Of a stretch of 64,000 nt of DNA, positions 49,030-60,815 are shown piece by piece. Under the pieces are notes generated by a model. The model worked only from the letters and a program-made list of their open reading frames with translations, was not told the origin of the DNA and made no database searches. Positions within the stretch are counted from its first letter, which is position 1. Every line of letters begins with the position of its first letter. This stretch comes from Paragyromitra xinjiangensis (Eukaryota; Ascomycota; Pezizomycetes; Pezizales; Discinaceae), in contig JBCAMK010000009.1 of the NCBI GenBank assembly GCA_038503065.1, positions 496,001-560,000 of the forward strand, read 5' to 3'. Position numbers and translations under genes: made by a program.

Positions 49030-51736
49030 TTAATTCAAGATCACTAGGTGCTCTTCAATTGCACACACGAGCCCATCAATGGTTTCCTTCGTGGTACGAC
49101 TGTTTACCACTGCCCGGAAAAATTCACCATACACCGGGTCCGGCGAATAGTCTAACCGCACCACAAATAGTTTCTCTTTGTTAGCAGGCAATTAAGCCTC
49201 ACTGGAGGTGGGGAGGACAAGGAACAACAGAAGGTACGCCGAGGAGAGAAAATAAAAAACAGGAAAGGAAACAATTGAAATAAACACTCACCAACCATGA
49301 AACCCTTAGCCACTAATTTCGCCGCAATTGCTCTTGTGGTTGCTGTGTTCCTAATAAAGTAATCAACCACCTCATCTCTGACCATTTTAGGGTGGCGAGA
49401 CAACAACTCACTTCTTTGCACTGTCGAACAATACTCCCTCAGGCGTATAGTAAAAACACCTGCATTCCCACACAAAATGAGCATTCTAGCCGAGTATCGA
49501 GGTTTCATTTTTGGGGTCTCGATTGGCAAGATGATGAATTGATACTTACACTTGCAAGCAGGGTGGAGGATTTTCAGAGACGAGATGGAAATTCGTCTTC
49601 GTCTTCAACAGATCTGCGAAATACGCTGCCATTTCAAAGGCGTGGTCGATGCGTGCTGTTCATCCAAGTTCATGTCAAACGTCTCCCAAACAGTCGAGCC
49701 AATCGGAATGAAGAACCAGATAATGCACAGGGATCATAACATGCAGACATATGCACTATATGGATCATACTAACCCTGATAGCCATCTTTGCCATAATAG
49801 ATCCAACCAAAGGCCATCTTCAACGAGTCACCACGACGGCCACAGCCCATAGTCATCTGGGCCAGGTCGTAGATCTCATCTTCGCCGCCCTCGTCGTCTT
49901 CATGGAATAAGCTATCATTACCCCACAAGATTAGGAAACTGACTGTCATCACCAGGATACAGGAGAAAGGAATTAATTTTTTATCCGTCAGCCGGATTAT
50001 CAATGCTTGACAAAGACAAGTCCCTCAGGCTATCCGACGATCATTGGCACAGTCAAACCTCCCCAGCCCCACCTCCCCCTTCTAGCACAACCCAGCACTC
50101 GCCCTCAGGATAAGGAAGGGATGTACTTACTATCCTGCCTTTAATTGCGTCGCCGCCCAGAACCTCCTCCGGTCTGGGGTTAACAAAAAGCTACACGTCA
50201 TCGGCACGCCTAGCATCTTATGGGGATTAACAGTCATGCTATCGGCCTCCTCCACACCCTTTAGTCTCCACTTCTGGTTCTCACTGAAGGCTACGCTCCC
50301 GCCCCACGACCCATCGACATGGAACCAGAGGTTGTGTGCTTTACACACAGCTGCAATCTCCGTAAACGGGTCATACGAACCGAGGACAGTTGTGCCTGCG
50401 CCCGCATTGACGTAAAAGGGCGTGAAGCCTTCTGCTTTAGCCCTAAAAACTGCAGCCTCGAGTTCTGACGGGTGTTGTCAACGATCCATTTACCAGGTTT
50501 TCGGGGAGACAACCACAGCGCCTAATTGAGGGGATTTCGGGGGATTTACCGGAGACGACCATCCTTCCCGCTTTATCAACCGGTATTTGCCACACCGCCT
50601 CGCTGCCAAATCCACACAATATCGCCGCCTTTTCGACGCTGTAGTGGCCGTGCACACTCGTAAATACCACAAAACGGTACGCGGCGTTTCCCTTGGTCTT
50701 CGTGTCTGGGAAGAGCGTGTTCCGGGCGATTACCATAGACGTCGAGTTCGAGGCCGACCCACCAGGCAGCGTTATGCCGCCGGCGTTCGCCTGGTGGAAA
50801 CCAACGAGGTTCGCGAGCCGGTGTGTCGTTTCCTTCTCGATTATCGTCAATGCGGGGGAGACTGGAAAAAGGGAATAGCGTCAATTCTTCCATTCCGTCT
50901 TTTTATTTTATTTTTATTTTATATCAATTATAATCATTTTCAAATGAATTTTATGGGTTTGGATGGGGCGGAGTCGAAGCGGATGTGGGGTTGCGGTGAG
51001 CGCAGGGCGGGACTTTGACCTTGGTATACATGGACCTGAAGCGAGAAGGTGATTGAGACGCTCGTCAGCTTCCATTACTATTCTAACATTTGAGGATATA
51101 TTTTTCATCCTCGCATTCTGACTCCCGCTTCTTCTTTCTCTGCTCACATCGTCAATTATCACATTGGTGAGGTTACATACATTCGTGTTCAACACTGCGA
51201 GCACCAGCTCGCTGCACACACCCACCGGATCCGTAGAAGCGTAGAGCTTATCCATAAAGCCAGTACTCCACGTATTCACTGAGTACCTCAACACCTTCCT
51301 AACCACGTCCAACAACCCACCTTTCCCCTTCCCCTCGCCGCTCGGCAGATCCAGGTCAAAGGCGGCACTCAGTTCCTTCGGCGGCAGAGGCTCAACAATC
51401 AGTTTCCCGGCACCTGCGCCATTGTCTGCAGAGGCAATGTATGGTAGCAGTTCTTTCTGCAGGAGCGATAGGAGCTGATTTTGTTACTTGGTGAAACCCC
51501 ACCCCAAGGGTTATTATGGGTGCGGTTGCCGCGGGATTAGTCTTGCCCGAAGAGTACTGATGACCGTTATTATCAGGGGGGTAGAAGTGTAAAGTTACCT
51601 GTTGGAGTTCCTGTGCTCTCCCAATTCCTACTCCTACTATTTCTTCTCCTCCTCCCTCATTCCGCGGGTGAGTCTTCGGAATGCCGTTTGAGGATGCTGT
51701 GTTGCTAGAGCCATTCATCTGATAATTGGTAGCCAT
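49030..51736 (-). CDS. Group II PLP-dependent decarboxylase (glutamate / cysteine-sulfinate decarboxylase-like, 515 aa)
   Basis: Ten exons: 51736-51599, 51456-51181, 51035-51020 (16 nt), 50861-50550, 50464-50131, 49911-49775, 49655-49550, 49459-49412, 49350-49292, 49151-49030; every phase agrees. Motifs: VSPALTIIEKETTHRL, GITLPGGSASNSTSM, TSVHGHYSVEKAA, VNAGAGTTVLGSYDPF, HVDGSWGGSVAFS (cofactor Asp ~298), TVNPHKMLG with the Schiff-base Lys ~330, MGCGRRGDSLKMAFGW, RIDHAFEMA and a C-terminal GEFFRAVVNS. This is the animal GAD65/CSAD-like branch of group II decarboxylases found in many filamentous fungi, not the bacterial GadB type. It removes CO2 from an acidic amino acid; whether glutamate, aspartate or cysteine sulfinate cannot be told from sequence. 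Probably cytosolic: no targeting signal is seen, only a Ser/Asn/Gly-rich N-terminus. Confidence 0.9.
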
Positions 51737-52449
51737 CACTTACTGCAGGTATTGGTCTGGTTGGACAGAATAAAATTATTTTTTCTTCAACGAAGAAATA
51801 AAGATCTAACTCAGCTTTCTTGATGTCTACGTTGTGGCACGAAAAAAATCAAGATGAAGATGAGAAAAGAGAAAAAAAGTCACTGGATGCACTAGCGCAG
51901 ATTGGCGGAAGAAAAATGGCGACATATTTGTACTTGCTTAGGCATTTCTTAGCTAGGTTTTCTGATATCCTGGCTCGATCAAACTAAAGGAAAGGAAGCG
52001 AAGGGACGTTTCTCCGTCTCTTCCTTTTTTTTTTCTCATGGATCGTCACATCGCCTCAATAGGCATAAGATTCACCCCGCGCGGCAGTCGTGGAGGTGCT
52101 TTTTTCTTTTCGCTTTCGGTTTCTTTTTATCAATAAAAAATACAGTGCAAAACGGCGATAATTACATCATCACCCCCCCCCAAAACCCCCCCTCGGTGCG
52201 AAGTTTTTTCTTTGTTTTCGCGTTGCTGTCAGTCAGGGTGTTGACATCACTGGCATACCGCACCCTATCCCCCAAAGCCCCCCTTGTGAACAACCCCTTC
52301 CTACTGCAGGGGTTTAGCTTGTTGGGGCTATTAGTTTGATATTGGATACAAAAAATAAAATAAAAATAAAAACAACTCGGTTTTTCTTTGATCCGCCCTT
52401 CCCTCTCTTCTTTCTTTTAGCCGCATTTCAGTCAACCAATTGACCCGAA
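51737..52449. other. Intergenic: promoter of PLP decarboxylase
   Basis: Upstream of the decarboxylase start and downstream of the NOP9 stop. It has T-rich and C-rich runs (for example near 52020-52140 and 52170-52190), plus short A-rich tracts. No gene or clear motif recognised. Confidence 0.5.
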
Positions 52450-55020
52450 TCACCCAACCCGCTGCCTCTTCTTCGGCGCTAGCGAGTTAGCGCCTGTTGT
52501 CGGCTGCCCGGCCGCGGCCCTCTTAGCAGACCCGTGCCGTTCCCGTGCGAGCTAAATTTTCGCGCAACACCCCCGATACGTCAGCATTCGTTCTTTCCGA
52601 GAGGGGTTTGGAGGGTGTTTCTAAGGGAAGCGGGTGTTTTCCGGCAAACAGGGTATGCCCCGCCGAGACGACTTTGATTTATCCTGTCACGTGATTGGGG
52701 CCGGGTAAATGTGTTCCCGAGTGGGATACCATATATGGCTTACCTCTAGTGGTGTCTTTTTCCGTTCCTGGGCGTTACTGTCGCTATTATTAAGCTTCAG
52801 TGCGCCAACCCCAGTGGTTAGTACGTTCGCTTCTTTAGCGAGAGTGAACCATTCGTTGCGACGTGTTTTGTATTTATCCATACTCCAGTTACGCCACACT
52901 GTGCGGCCAAAGAAACTCTCCCTGATCTCGCCCTCGCGGCTCAGGAGTTCTTGCGCGATGGACTGCTTGTAGTTCATGATCCCATTGGTCGCAGTCCATG
53001 CCGCGTCCACGATATGAGAGCCCGCAGGATGCATTGCGAGGCTTGCGAACGAACCTTTGAGCAAGTTGAGGAGCTTGCGCTTATCAGGTGTTGTTGAGTG
53101 CGGTGAGAGGAGGAGTGATTGGACAACGTGGGAACCTTGTGCGTGTTGCGAGAGGTTGATGATCGTTGATGGGGTTTGGGCGAGAAGACTGAGGGTTGTT
53201 AGTTGTGCGAAGCATACTCCAAGAGGTCTTTGTTACCTTTCACAAACCATTCTGTGGAATTCACCAGGAAGCTGAAGCATGGATTGTGCGAGGAGGGAAC
53301 CGTGACGTTGCTTTGGGTCCCGTTTAGCGCGGAGAGGCTCTTTGCCTTCTTCGACTTCTTTAGGTGTTAATTCTTCGGGTGTAATATTGAGCATTTTAAA
53401 TACTAGTTGCTCGGAACTACAGTTGTAGGCATCTGTGATTGCCTGTGGTAAGGAACGGATGTTAGTTGATTTAATAATGAGAATCCGATCATTGACATGC
53501 CTTCGCAATCCCATTCGCCTCAATTCCCTGCTTCGCACAGCAGTCTATCGTCGTTTTGATAACCGCAACCTGTGATCTTTCTATAGGAATTAAAAACCTT
53601 TCCGCATGCATATACCCCCAAGGACACATACCAATCATTCCCTTAACTTGTGGTACGATCTCCTCTACCGCCTGCTGTAGTACCTCCCTATTAAGTTTCT
53701 CTAGCACCCTCATAACCACGAATCCTGCCGTCTCATTCCTTGCCAGACTTCCCATCCTTGTCTTGAAATGGGCCTTATACAATTTCTGAAACTCACGCTT
53801 TAGGGCATAGCTCATGATCTTCTCCGCGAGGTGTGAGCCGACAGGGTCATACAAGAGGTTTGAAAAGAAAGATGACGACGATCCATCCTCTACTTCTTTT
53901 TCCTCACCCTCGGTACTTATACCAGTAAGTTTATTAAGTAGGCTATCTCCACTCTTAGCCTTTGCTTTCCTGTCTTTCCCCGACTTCCTCATCTCCAGCT
54001 GTAGGAGAACCTGTAGTGTAGGACTTCCAATCTGGTGTACGGCCATTCCCCGAATCTCCTCTGCACTCAGTGCCCCGCTTGTTGCGGCAAGTATTTTGTC
54101 GATTGCATCCTGGAAGGATTTAGGGACTTCAATAGTGGCAGACTCACGCTCTTCGGGAGGAGCAAAGTCAGAGACTATGGAGATGTTTTTCTTTTTACGG
54201 CTTTGGACAAGAGATACAGAGGCGGGGCTGGAGACAGATTGACCAGAGAGGATCAAGAGGAGGGCGCGGAGGGGATGAGAGGCAAAGCGGTGGGTGAGAA
54301 GCGGCTTCAGTTGTGGTTCTAGTTCCTGGAAGTGTGTTAGGTGGAGCTTTTGTATGGGGAAATAGGACGTACATTTAGCATGTAGAGAAATAAGCTCTCC
54401 ATACTTGCAAACACATCATCGCTACCCGTTTCATCGTGTGCCGCAACATAGTCCGGATCAAGCTCCCTTGATGCCACAATAACACTTCGCTCGAACAGCA
54501 CCTCACAACAATGTGATGCAAAGCGGTGCTGGACGAGGTTCAGGAAGTGGCTGGTAAACACTCGCCATAGCTTCTTCAGCTGTGCCGGTGTTGAGAGTAG
54601 GATCAACTTCTCGAGGAGTCGCGAGCAACCCTGTGAGTTTGCAATTTTGAGTTCTTTGCCGTCGGCTTCGCGGTAGACGTTTGCAATGAAGAGACCACGT
54701 TCGTCGGCATCGTGGAACTGGTTAGCCTCGAGGACTTCGTCGGCGTTGCGGAAGTATTCAGCTTCTTCGTCGGTGAGGAGGCCATAGAATTGGGTTTCCT
54801 CAGCCTGGACTGTGATTTGGTTAGCGAGGTGGCTTCGGATCGAATCAATTGAGGACTTATTACCTCCTTCATCGTAGTACCCTTCTCTCTGGGGTTGATA
54901 GTCCCCAGTAATAGGAATATCCTGGACACTCTCATCCACCGTCTGTACCTCTTCAATTTCCCTCTCCTCCTTCCGTTTCTTTTCAGCCCTACGGCCACGC
55001 TTTTTCGCTTCTTTCGGCAT
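52450..55020 (-). CDS. NOP9: Nucleolar pumilio-repeat protein NOP9 (741 aa)
   Basis: Five exons: 55020-54373, 54325-53501, 53442-53237, 53188-52744, 52551-52450. NOP9 is a PUF-like RNA-binding protein of the 90S pre-ribosome, needed for 18S rRNA processing in the nucleolus. Seen: a very basic start ([14 protein letters not shown]), repeated helical Puf units ([121 protein letters not shown]) and a basic tail PKKRQRVG. The last exon is placed by the family ending LARERHG after KTPLE across a 192-bp intron; without it the protein would end in unrelated residues. The third exon can be reached in frame only by a GC-AG intron (53500-53443, donor AAG|GCATGT, branch AACTAAC). Confidence 0.93.
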
Positions 55021-58000
55021 TGTGTTGAATTCGTTTCAATGAGATTTGATGTTTTGCGCCGATGCTATCGAATTCCCCACTCGCCAACTCTTTTTGTGGT
55101 TGTCGAGAAAAAGTTTCAGAAGCTAGAAGAGCCTCATCAAGACTAAGCCATTTCCGGATAGCGTTATCCGCATCGTCACGTGTGTCACGCGTGGGTACGT
55201 GATATGGTCTGTGCGGGGTTTTAAATCCTCCACGGCTCAGATTCGATCACCCAATGCATGCCGGGGTAGACGAACCCAGGATATGCGTGTCGGAGAGCTA
55301 CAACCTCCAGCAAGAACCATTGGGATTGGAGCGACGTGGTATGCAGCTGGTGCTGTTAATTGGATGATGGTTATTAACGAACGGGCTGGTTGGAGAGAAT
55401 CCGCAGCAGGAGAAAATCACATGTGAACGGAAAATGTTAGAGCCTCGAAGTACCCCTAATGCATGAAGGGTTTCAGACTTTTCGAGGCATTCGGTATTCG
55501 GGCGCCCTGTAGTCATTGATTCTCACTCGGTGTTTGGAAATCTTCTCCCAATAAAACCAGTAGGTCGTTCATTTGCTTACCAACCGAATAATGTTATTTT
55601 AAGTATATTCATGGGAAACACAAAGCTCAGACCATTTCCAGGCTCGAAGCCTTTCTAAAAAGTCTAGCTCTGATGACTTTCCTCTGAAGACCACTTCTTT
55701 GATTGCCTCGGGCAGCCCTGGCTCTGGTGCGCAGTATGGGGCTAGGCGCAAGGCTACCCCAGCCCCCTTCTTGAGATCCCCAATATCGCCCTTTGGAATC
55801 ATTGTGTCGGTGACAGGAGGGCTAGCCGGTGAAGCCAGTCCATGACCAACCCTGGTGTAAAACACTCAGTACCCCATATGTCTTGCTCTAAACCCTTTAC
55901 TTCGGCGTTCATATACTCACTGCCAACACTGAGCCATTTTTATCCCCGAGAAGTGCACATTTGGTAGCCCTGTAGTGATGGAAGACGGAGTAAATCTCAC
56001 GGCCTTTGTGCCCTTTCCTCGGTTTACTCTTTCATGCTTTATCCTTCCATGCATAGGTAAAGACAGCTGGTCATCCTTGTACGTGTTTCTAAAGGGGTTT
56101 CAGTTCTCTCACGATATCTTAGACGTTACCCGAAAGAGGGTACGCAACGGGGTTCACCATATGTCGCACGGATTGTATGGTGTAGCCGCTGATGAGCCCG
56201 ATGGGTTAATTGACTCTAGTTTTGATAAATGATGTGCAGATATGACTGTCAGTCGAACCGTGTATACGATAGGAGTAGGAATATAGAAGAGAGGTGTGAG
56301 ACGGCCAAGATGATTGTGATGGCTGTAAGACTGTAGGGCTAGAGTGAGGAAAAAACTTTGGCCTGTGGTTTGAGCTAATGTGTACATTGAATATATCCAA
56401 GCCGTTATTCGAAATATAGTTAAACAGCGTTCTCAGGTTTCATGTGTCTGGGAAATTTGTGAGACAAACCGGCTTTTGAGGATGTTTCACCATCTCGGAG
56501 TATCCGTCACCTTCCCCAGCTACTTTTGAGAACTCCCGAGACTGTTTGTGGCCTTTGCGGAATCGTCGTTAAGCTTGTATGATCGACAGGCTCATCACCA
56601 GCTAGCACTCGGCTCAAAACACCATCCTTGAACTTGGGGGCGGACTTGCCGTCCCATGTGCACCTCATTTTATTAAACTTTAAATCACGAAATATTGATG
56701 TGCCGCCGATGGCTGTTTGGTGTATCGTTTCTGTTGGATATAGTACCGTTCTTAGCCTCACTTCCCGTGAAATATGGTAACTAGCTCATACTAACATCTC
56801 ATACATGATGCCAGAATTAGATTTTCCGAAACGAAATAGAGTGGCAATAAAGAACAAGCTTTCTTTCCGGTATCATCATCTGCCAGACAATCGGGTGGGG
56901 GCCATTACCTAGCTAGGGCCAGGGTTCACATATTAAGCGAAGTGACGATACGTAACCTCATTTCGGCTTTTTTTTACCAACAGAGCGCTTAGGTAGTATA
57001 CAGTATTTAATCTATATGAATTGTCGTTATGATATCTATACGACGTTTAAATCCCGCGTTATCACATTGTCGGTAGGAATCACGCCGAAGGCACATGCTT
57101 CCGAATATCGACGGGACGAACCACAACGACTGGCGGAAAGCAGTCTAGCGTTACGCATGGCGGCTGAGGCTCCGCAGAGCCTCAACCTTACTCGCACATA
57201 CCGTATAGTTTCGGGCGATACCCCCGGGGGGATCCTGCGGAACCAAGAGGGATAGAAACTTTTGATTGGTGGGAAGGACCTTCAGCCTCGTTTATAGGCG
57301 CCACCACCTCCCTGGTTGCGCGAGATCCCCTCGGGGGTATCGCCCGAAACTATACGGTACACTTAGGCCTCAGGCAACTGCGTGCATCAGCGTGAAACGT
57401 TCAATGACGAGATATCTCCAAATTCCAATGGGGATATTCACTCTCGGGCTTTTAGGTTTCGTGCCCTACAATACAAGCTCTGCTCGTCTATCGGACTGTT
57501 CCCGGCACGTCAAGACTTTATGCACCAGTTCTCGATCTTGTGCAGGTACGGATTGCATACTCGACTAGGTTATGCACAGGTATTGAGGTTGCATCGGTAT
57601 GTTGTTTTCTCCCTATTCTTCCTACAAATGAGACCTAGCATTCTCTATATGACGTGGATGATATACCCGCTGGGAGAGTATGCCCAGTGAAAATTCGACG
57701 AATTTTACTTTGTTTTGTTTTATTGCGGCGGTGATGTCGTTTCCTCTCGAGTTCTCAATCCACCTGCCTGTGCAGAACATCCTCGGATGTCAGAATAAGA
57801 CCTGTGCGAAAGGTGCTAAGAGGAATGTTCGGATGGTTTTTAATGCGTGACGCTCTGTGCTCGCAATACGTTGCGTATTTCCTTTTGTTTTTTCGTTCGT
57901 CACTCACTGAGCGGGTAGCTGCCTACCGTGACACACTTTCCAATCACTTGGTTCTGCCTATGGAACGAACCAAATCCGGCGTGATAGAGCGGCGCTGGAG

Positions 58001-58807
58001 TCCGTTTTGAGATAGAAACGAGACACGCGGTCATCGCTAAGATTGGAAGCGGAGGGCAGCTGTTTCCCTTCCCTCCCGTGATTTTTCGCGGGAGCGAAAC
58101 GGACCTTGTCCGTGCGCGTGCTCTTATGGGGCGGAACCAACCATGGATACACAAACAGCCAAAAAAAAAGAAGGAAAATAAACCAAACCCATGGACCGGA
58201 AACCCTTAAATCAAAAGCGTAGAAGAGTCTCCAGAATTGGTATAAACATGTGTCACAGATAGAACGTTTGCAGCCATTTAGAGTAGAGATGTGGGAATAC
58301 GCGACAAGGGCTGTTCCCTGAACCCTGGTGTGGTCCCTGTACCGATAGCCTGTCGCATGGCAGTTATCTCGGCTGGGCTGCAAGATGCAATCTAAGCGAA
58401 AGTAAACAGGGGGTTAGCAGCAATATGCAACAATGAGGGCCCCTCTTGGGCCTGCCCATCATGGCGCGATATTGTGCATACCTCTACTTCTCCATATTCT
58501 ACCTTGAACCATAGCTTTTGAAGGAGAGCTTGCGCACGTCAATTGACGAGTCTTCTTTTCTATTTCTCCTACGCAATTCCGAATTTCTGGGACCTCTGGT
58601 CGAATTGTGACTTTGTGATTCAATTCAAAAATCCCGTGTGTTCCTGGGGGATTCGTTGAGCTACCTACCTAGACTATCCAGCTCAGGTACAACTCACGGG
58701 CCACGACACTCTTCGAATTCAAACGTCCATCCCTAACTTGGTGCCTTAATTTTACCCCCTCTTTCGCTTTGCCAGTTCATTCATCAAAACAAAACGAAAC
58801 GATTGAG
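55021..58807. other. Intergenic region with a hairpin MITE
   Basis: Upstream of NOP9 (-) and of the Ras-like gene (+). Short frames, including 55865-55599 (-, 88 codons) and 56761-56507 (-, 84 codons), match nothing I recognise and may be remnants. The TA-flanked inverted-repeat element at 57201-57357 is the only structured feature. The last ~250 bases are pyrimidine-rich, as in fungal promoters. Confidence 0.5.
57201..57357. mobile_element. MITE-like hairpin element, 157 bp, TA flanks
   Basis: Terminal inverted repeats begin CCGTATAGTTTCGGGCGATA and match over 34 bases with one difference (C/T). TA dinucleotides flank both sides (57199-57200, 57358-57359). Inner arms remain weakly similar, so the element folds into a long imperfect hairpin. 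TA duplication and short non-coding body fit a Tc1/mariner- or pogo-derived MITE. The near-identity of the arms suggests a younger insertion than those at 22-23 kb. Confidence 0.7.
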
Positions 58808-60283
58808 ATGCTGGAAACGATCTCGATCACAGTCTGCGGAGATGGCGGCACTGGTGCGGACTTTCCCCCTACCCCCTCTCTTTCTTCAGTTTGATTCGTT
58901 TCCATAAAATTCTCGCTCGCCCTGTCTGCTCTGTGCTATCCTCATTTGTGATCACAAACTATTTTTTTCGTTTCTTCTCTTGCTGTTATTGTATATCCCA
59001 ACAGTTCAAATTCAAACTTTACTCCGAGCTGACATTTCCCATGTGCGGAGTTTGTGGCGTGGAATCATTGCAGGAAAGAGCTCAATATCTCTCCGACTAG
59101 TCCGTAGCAAATGGACTCACGAATATGACCCAACCGTACAGGACAGCTACAGCGTGACAAGAGTAGTCGACGGCCGTGAATATCAATTGGCCTTGACAGG
59201 TGAGTCTATCGCTCTCCTGTATCCAATCCCACCAAACCGACCATACAGTTTTCAATGCTAGAGGGCTAGACGGGTGCTAACATAATTCTCCTTTGATAGA
59301 TACTGCTGGACAAGAAGAGTACATCCACCTATCCACTTTCAACTCTTTTATCTATCTATCTCCATTTCTCTATCTCTCAAATGTCCTCCACTCATCTTCA
59401 AGTCATCTGACGTGGGGGGCTTCCGTTTGGTAGATATCGTGGTTTATGGGCACAGCAGAACCTCGCAGCGGACGCGTACCTGCTGGTCTACGACATCACG
59501 AACCACGAATCTCTGGTGGCACTAGACTACTTCAACGACATCATCGAGATGGAATCGGAGGAGAGGCAGACGCAGCCGGGAGCTGTTCCGCATGTGAAGA
59601 TCGTCGCCGGGAATAAATGTGATCTGGCCAACTCGAGGCAGGTCACGTCACAGGAAGGACTCGCATGGGCGAGAAGTCATGATTGCGGGTGCGTTTCAGT
59701 TTGTCGTGTTTTGTGTTGTTGCTGCTTTTGGTCGTCTTTTGGGTATCATGGGCATTCAAACTGTTGGCCGCCCTGTGGCCACGGGGTTCTAGAATATTCC
59801 TCTTTGGCATCATTGGAACTCTATTGGAACGAATGGGGATGATTCGGAATGGCCAGCTATGAATGCTATTGTTGTCATATGTGTTGGTGAAGTACGTTTG
59901 GTTGATATTTTTGGTCCCGGATAGGTTCATGGAGACGTCAGCTCGCAATGTCGTCAATGTGGAGGAGACTTTCGCTCGTAAGCACCCCCTCGCACTCATA
60001 TACTTGTTTCAGATTCATAATCATGGCATATCACATAACCCCCTATATCATAATATCATTGTCCTTACCAACAGCCAACACAGTACTCGTCCGCCGCGTC
60101 GTGGCCGCCCGAGAAGCCGCCAGGAACGGAACCGCCGTTTTCAACCCCCGTAGAAGACAGCAATCCCCCAACGAAATGAACAGTAGTGAAAAGGAAGATA
60201 CCGCCCAGACTTCGCACCCAGGCGACCCTGAACCCGAATCTATATCTAAGAGGAGGAAGTGGGGATGTTGCGTCATCTGTTGA
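58808..60283 (+). CDS. Ras-family small GTPase with CAAX box (232 aa)
   Basis: Six exons: 58808-58853, 59074-59199, 59300-59318 (19 nt), 59434-59688, 59925-59977, 60084-60283. The P-loop GDGGTGKSS is rebuilt across the first intron. Switch I is EYDPTVQDSY, switch II DTAGQEEYRGLW (catalytic Gln present), then NKCD and ETSA for guanine binding. The C-terminus is basic and ends GCCVIC, a CAAX prenylation box with an adjacent Cys that could be palmitoylated, so a membrane-bound signalling switch is expected. It differs from canonical RAS1/RAS2 (YDPTIEDSY) and resembles an extra Ras-like paralogue of Pezizomycotina whose pathway I cannot name. The C-terminal tail is 45 residues of polar, Ser/Glu-rich sequence. 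Confidence 0.88.
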
Positions 60284-60815
60284 TGCTGGGCTGTGCTGAA
60301 AACTAACTTTACTCCCTACAACCACCAGAAAAAGGAAGAAGTGTGTTCGGATTTCAACATACTGTTTTTGTGATATCTTTGTTGTATGATTTTTTTCTTT
60401 CGAGGTACGATTTCTAATATCTAACGACGTCACGGATTTTCTTTTCGAATTATCGGGGTGGGGAACAGGGTACGTAGAACAGGTATGGTTCTAGAAGTGA
60501 GGATACTCTTTGTTGAACTTCAATTTGTTTTTATTTCTGGTGTTCATCACCACTTGCTTGGATGAAGAACTCAGATTAGTATTTAATTTCTACTGTCGAT
60601 ATTTAGGGATTCATGTCTTGCCACGTTATTGGATAAGGTGGGGGAGGTGTATAGTTTTGGTGACGCTTTCAACTTGATATGTGTGTATTTTTTATGCTTT
60701 TTCTTCTATAACTTTCATTATTGTAGAAATAGAATGAGGGAGAGTTCTGATTAGATATCCATGTAGTTATATTTTTGTCTTGGTCTCCGCTTTCTCTGTT
60801 CTACAAGTTGTTGTA
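60284..60815. other. Convergent 3' spacer
   Basis: Tail-to-tail spacer between the Ras-like gene (+) and BNA6 (-). T-rich, with no frame or motif of note; it should contain both 3' UTRs. Confidence 0.6.
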
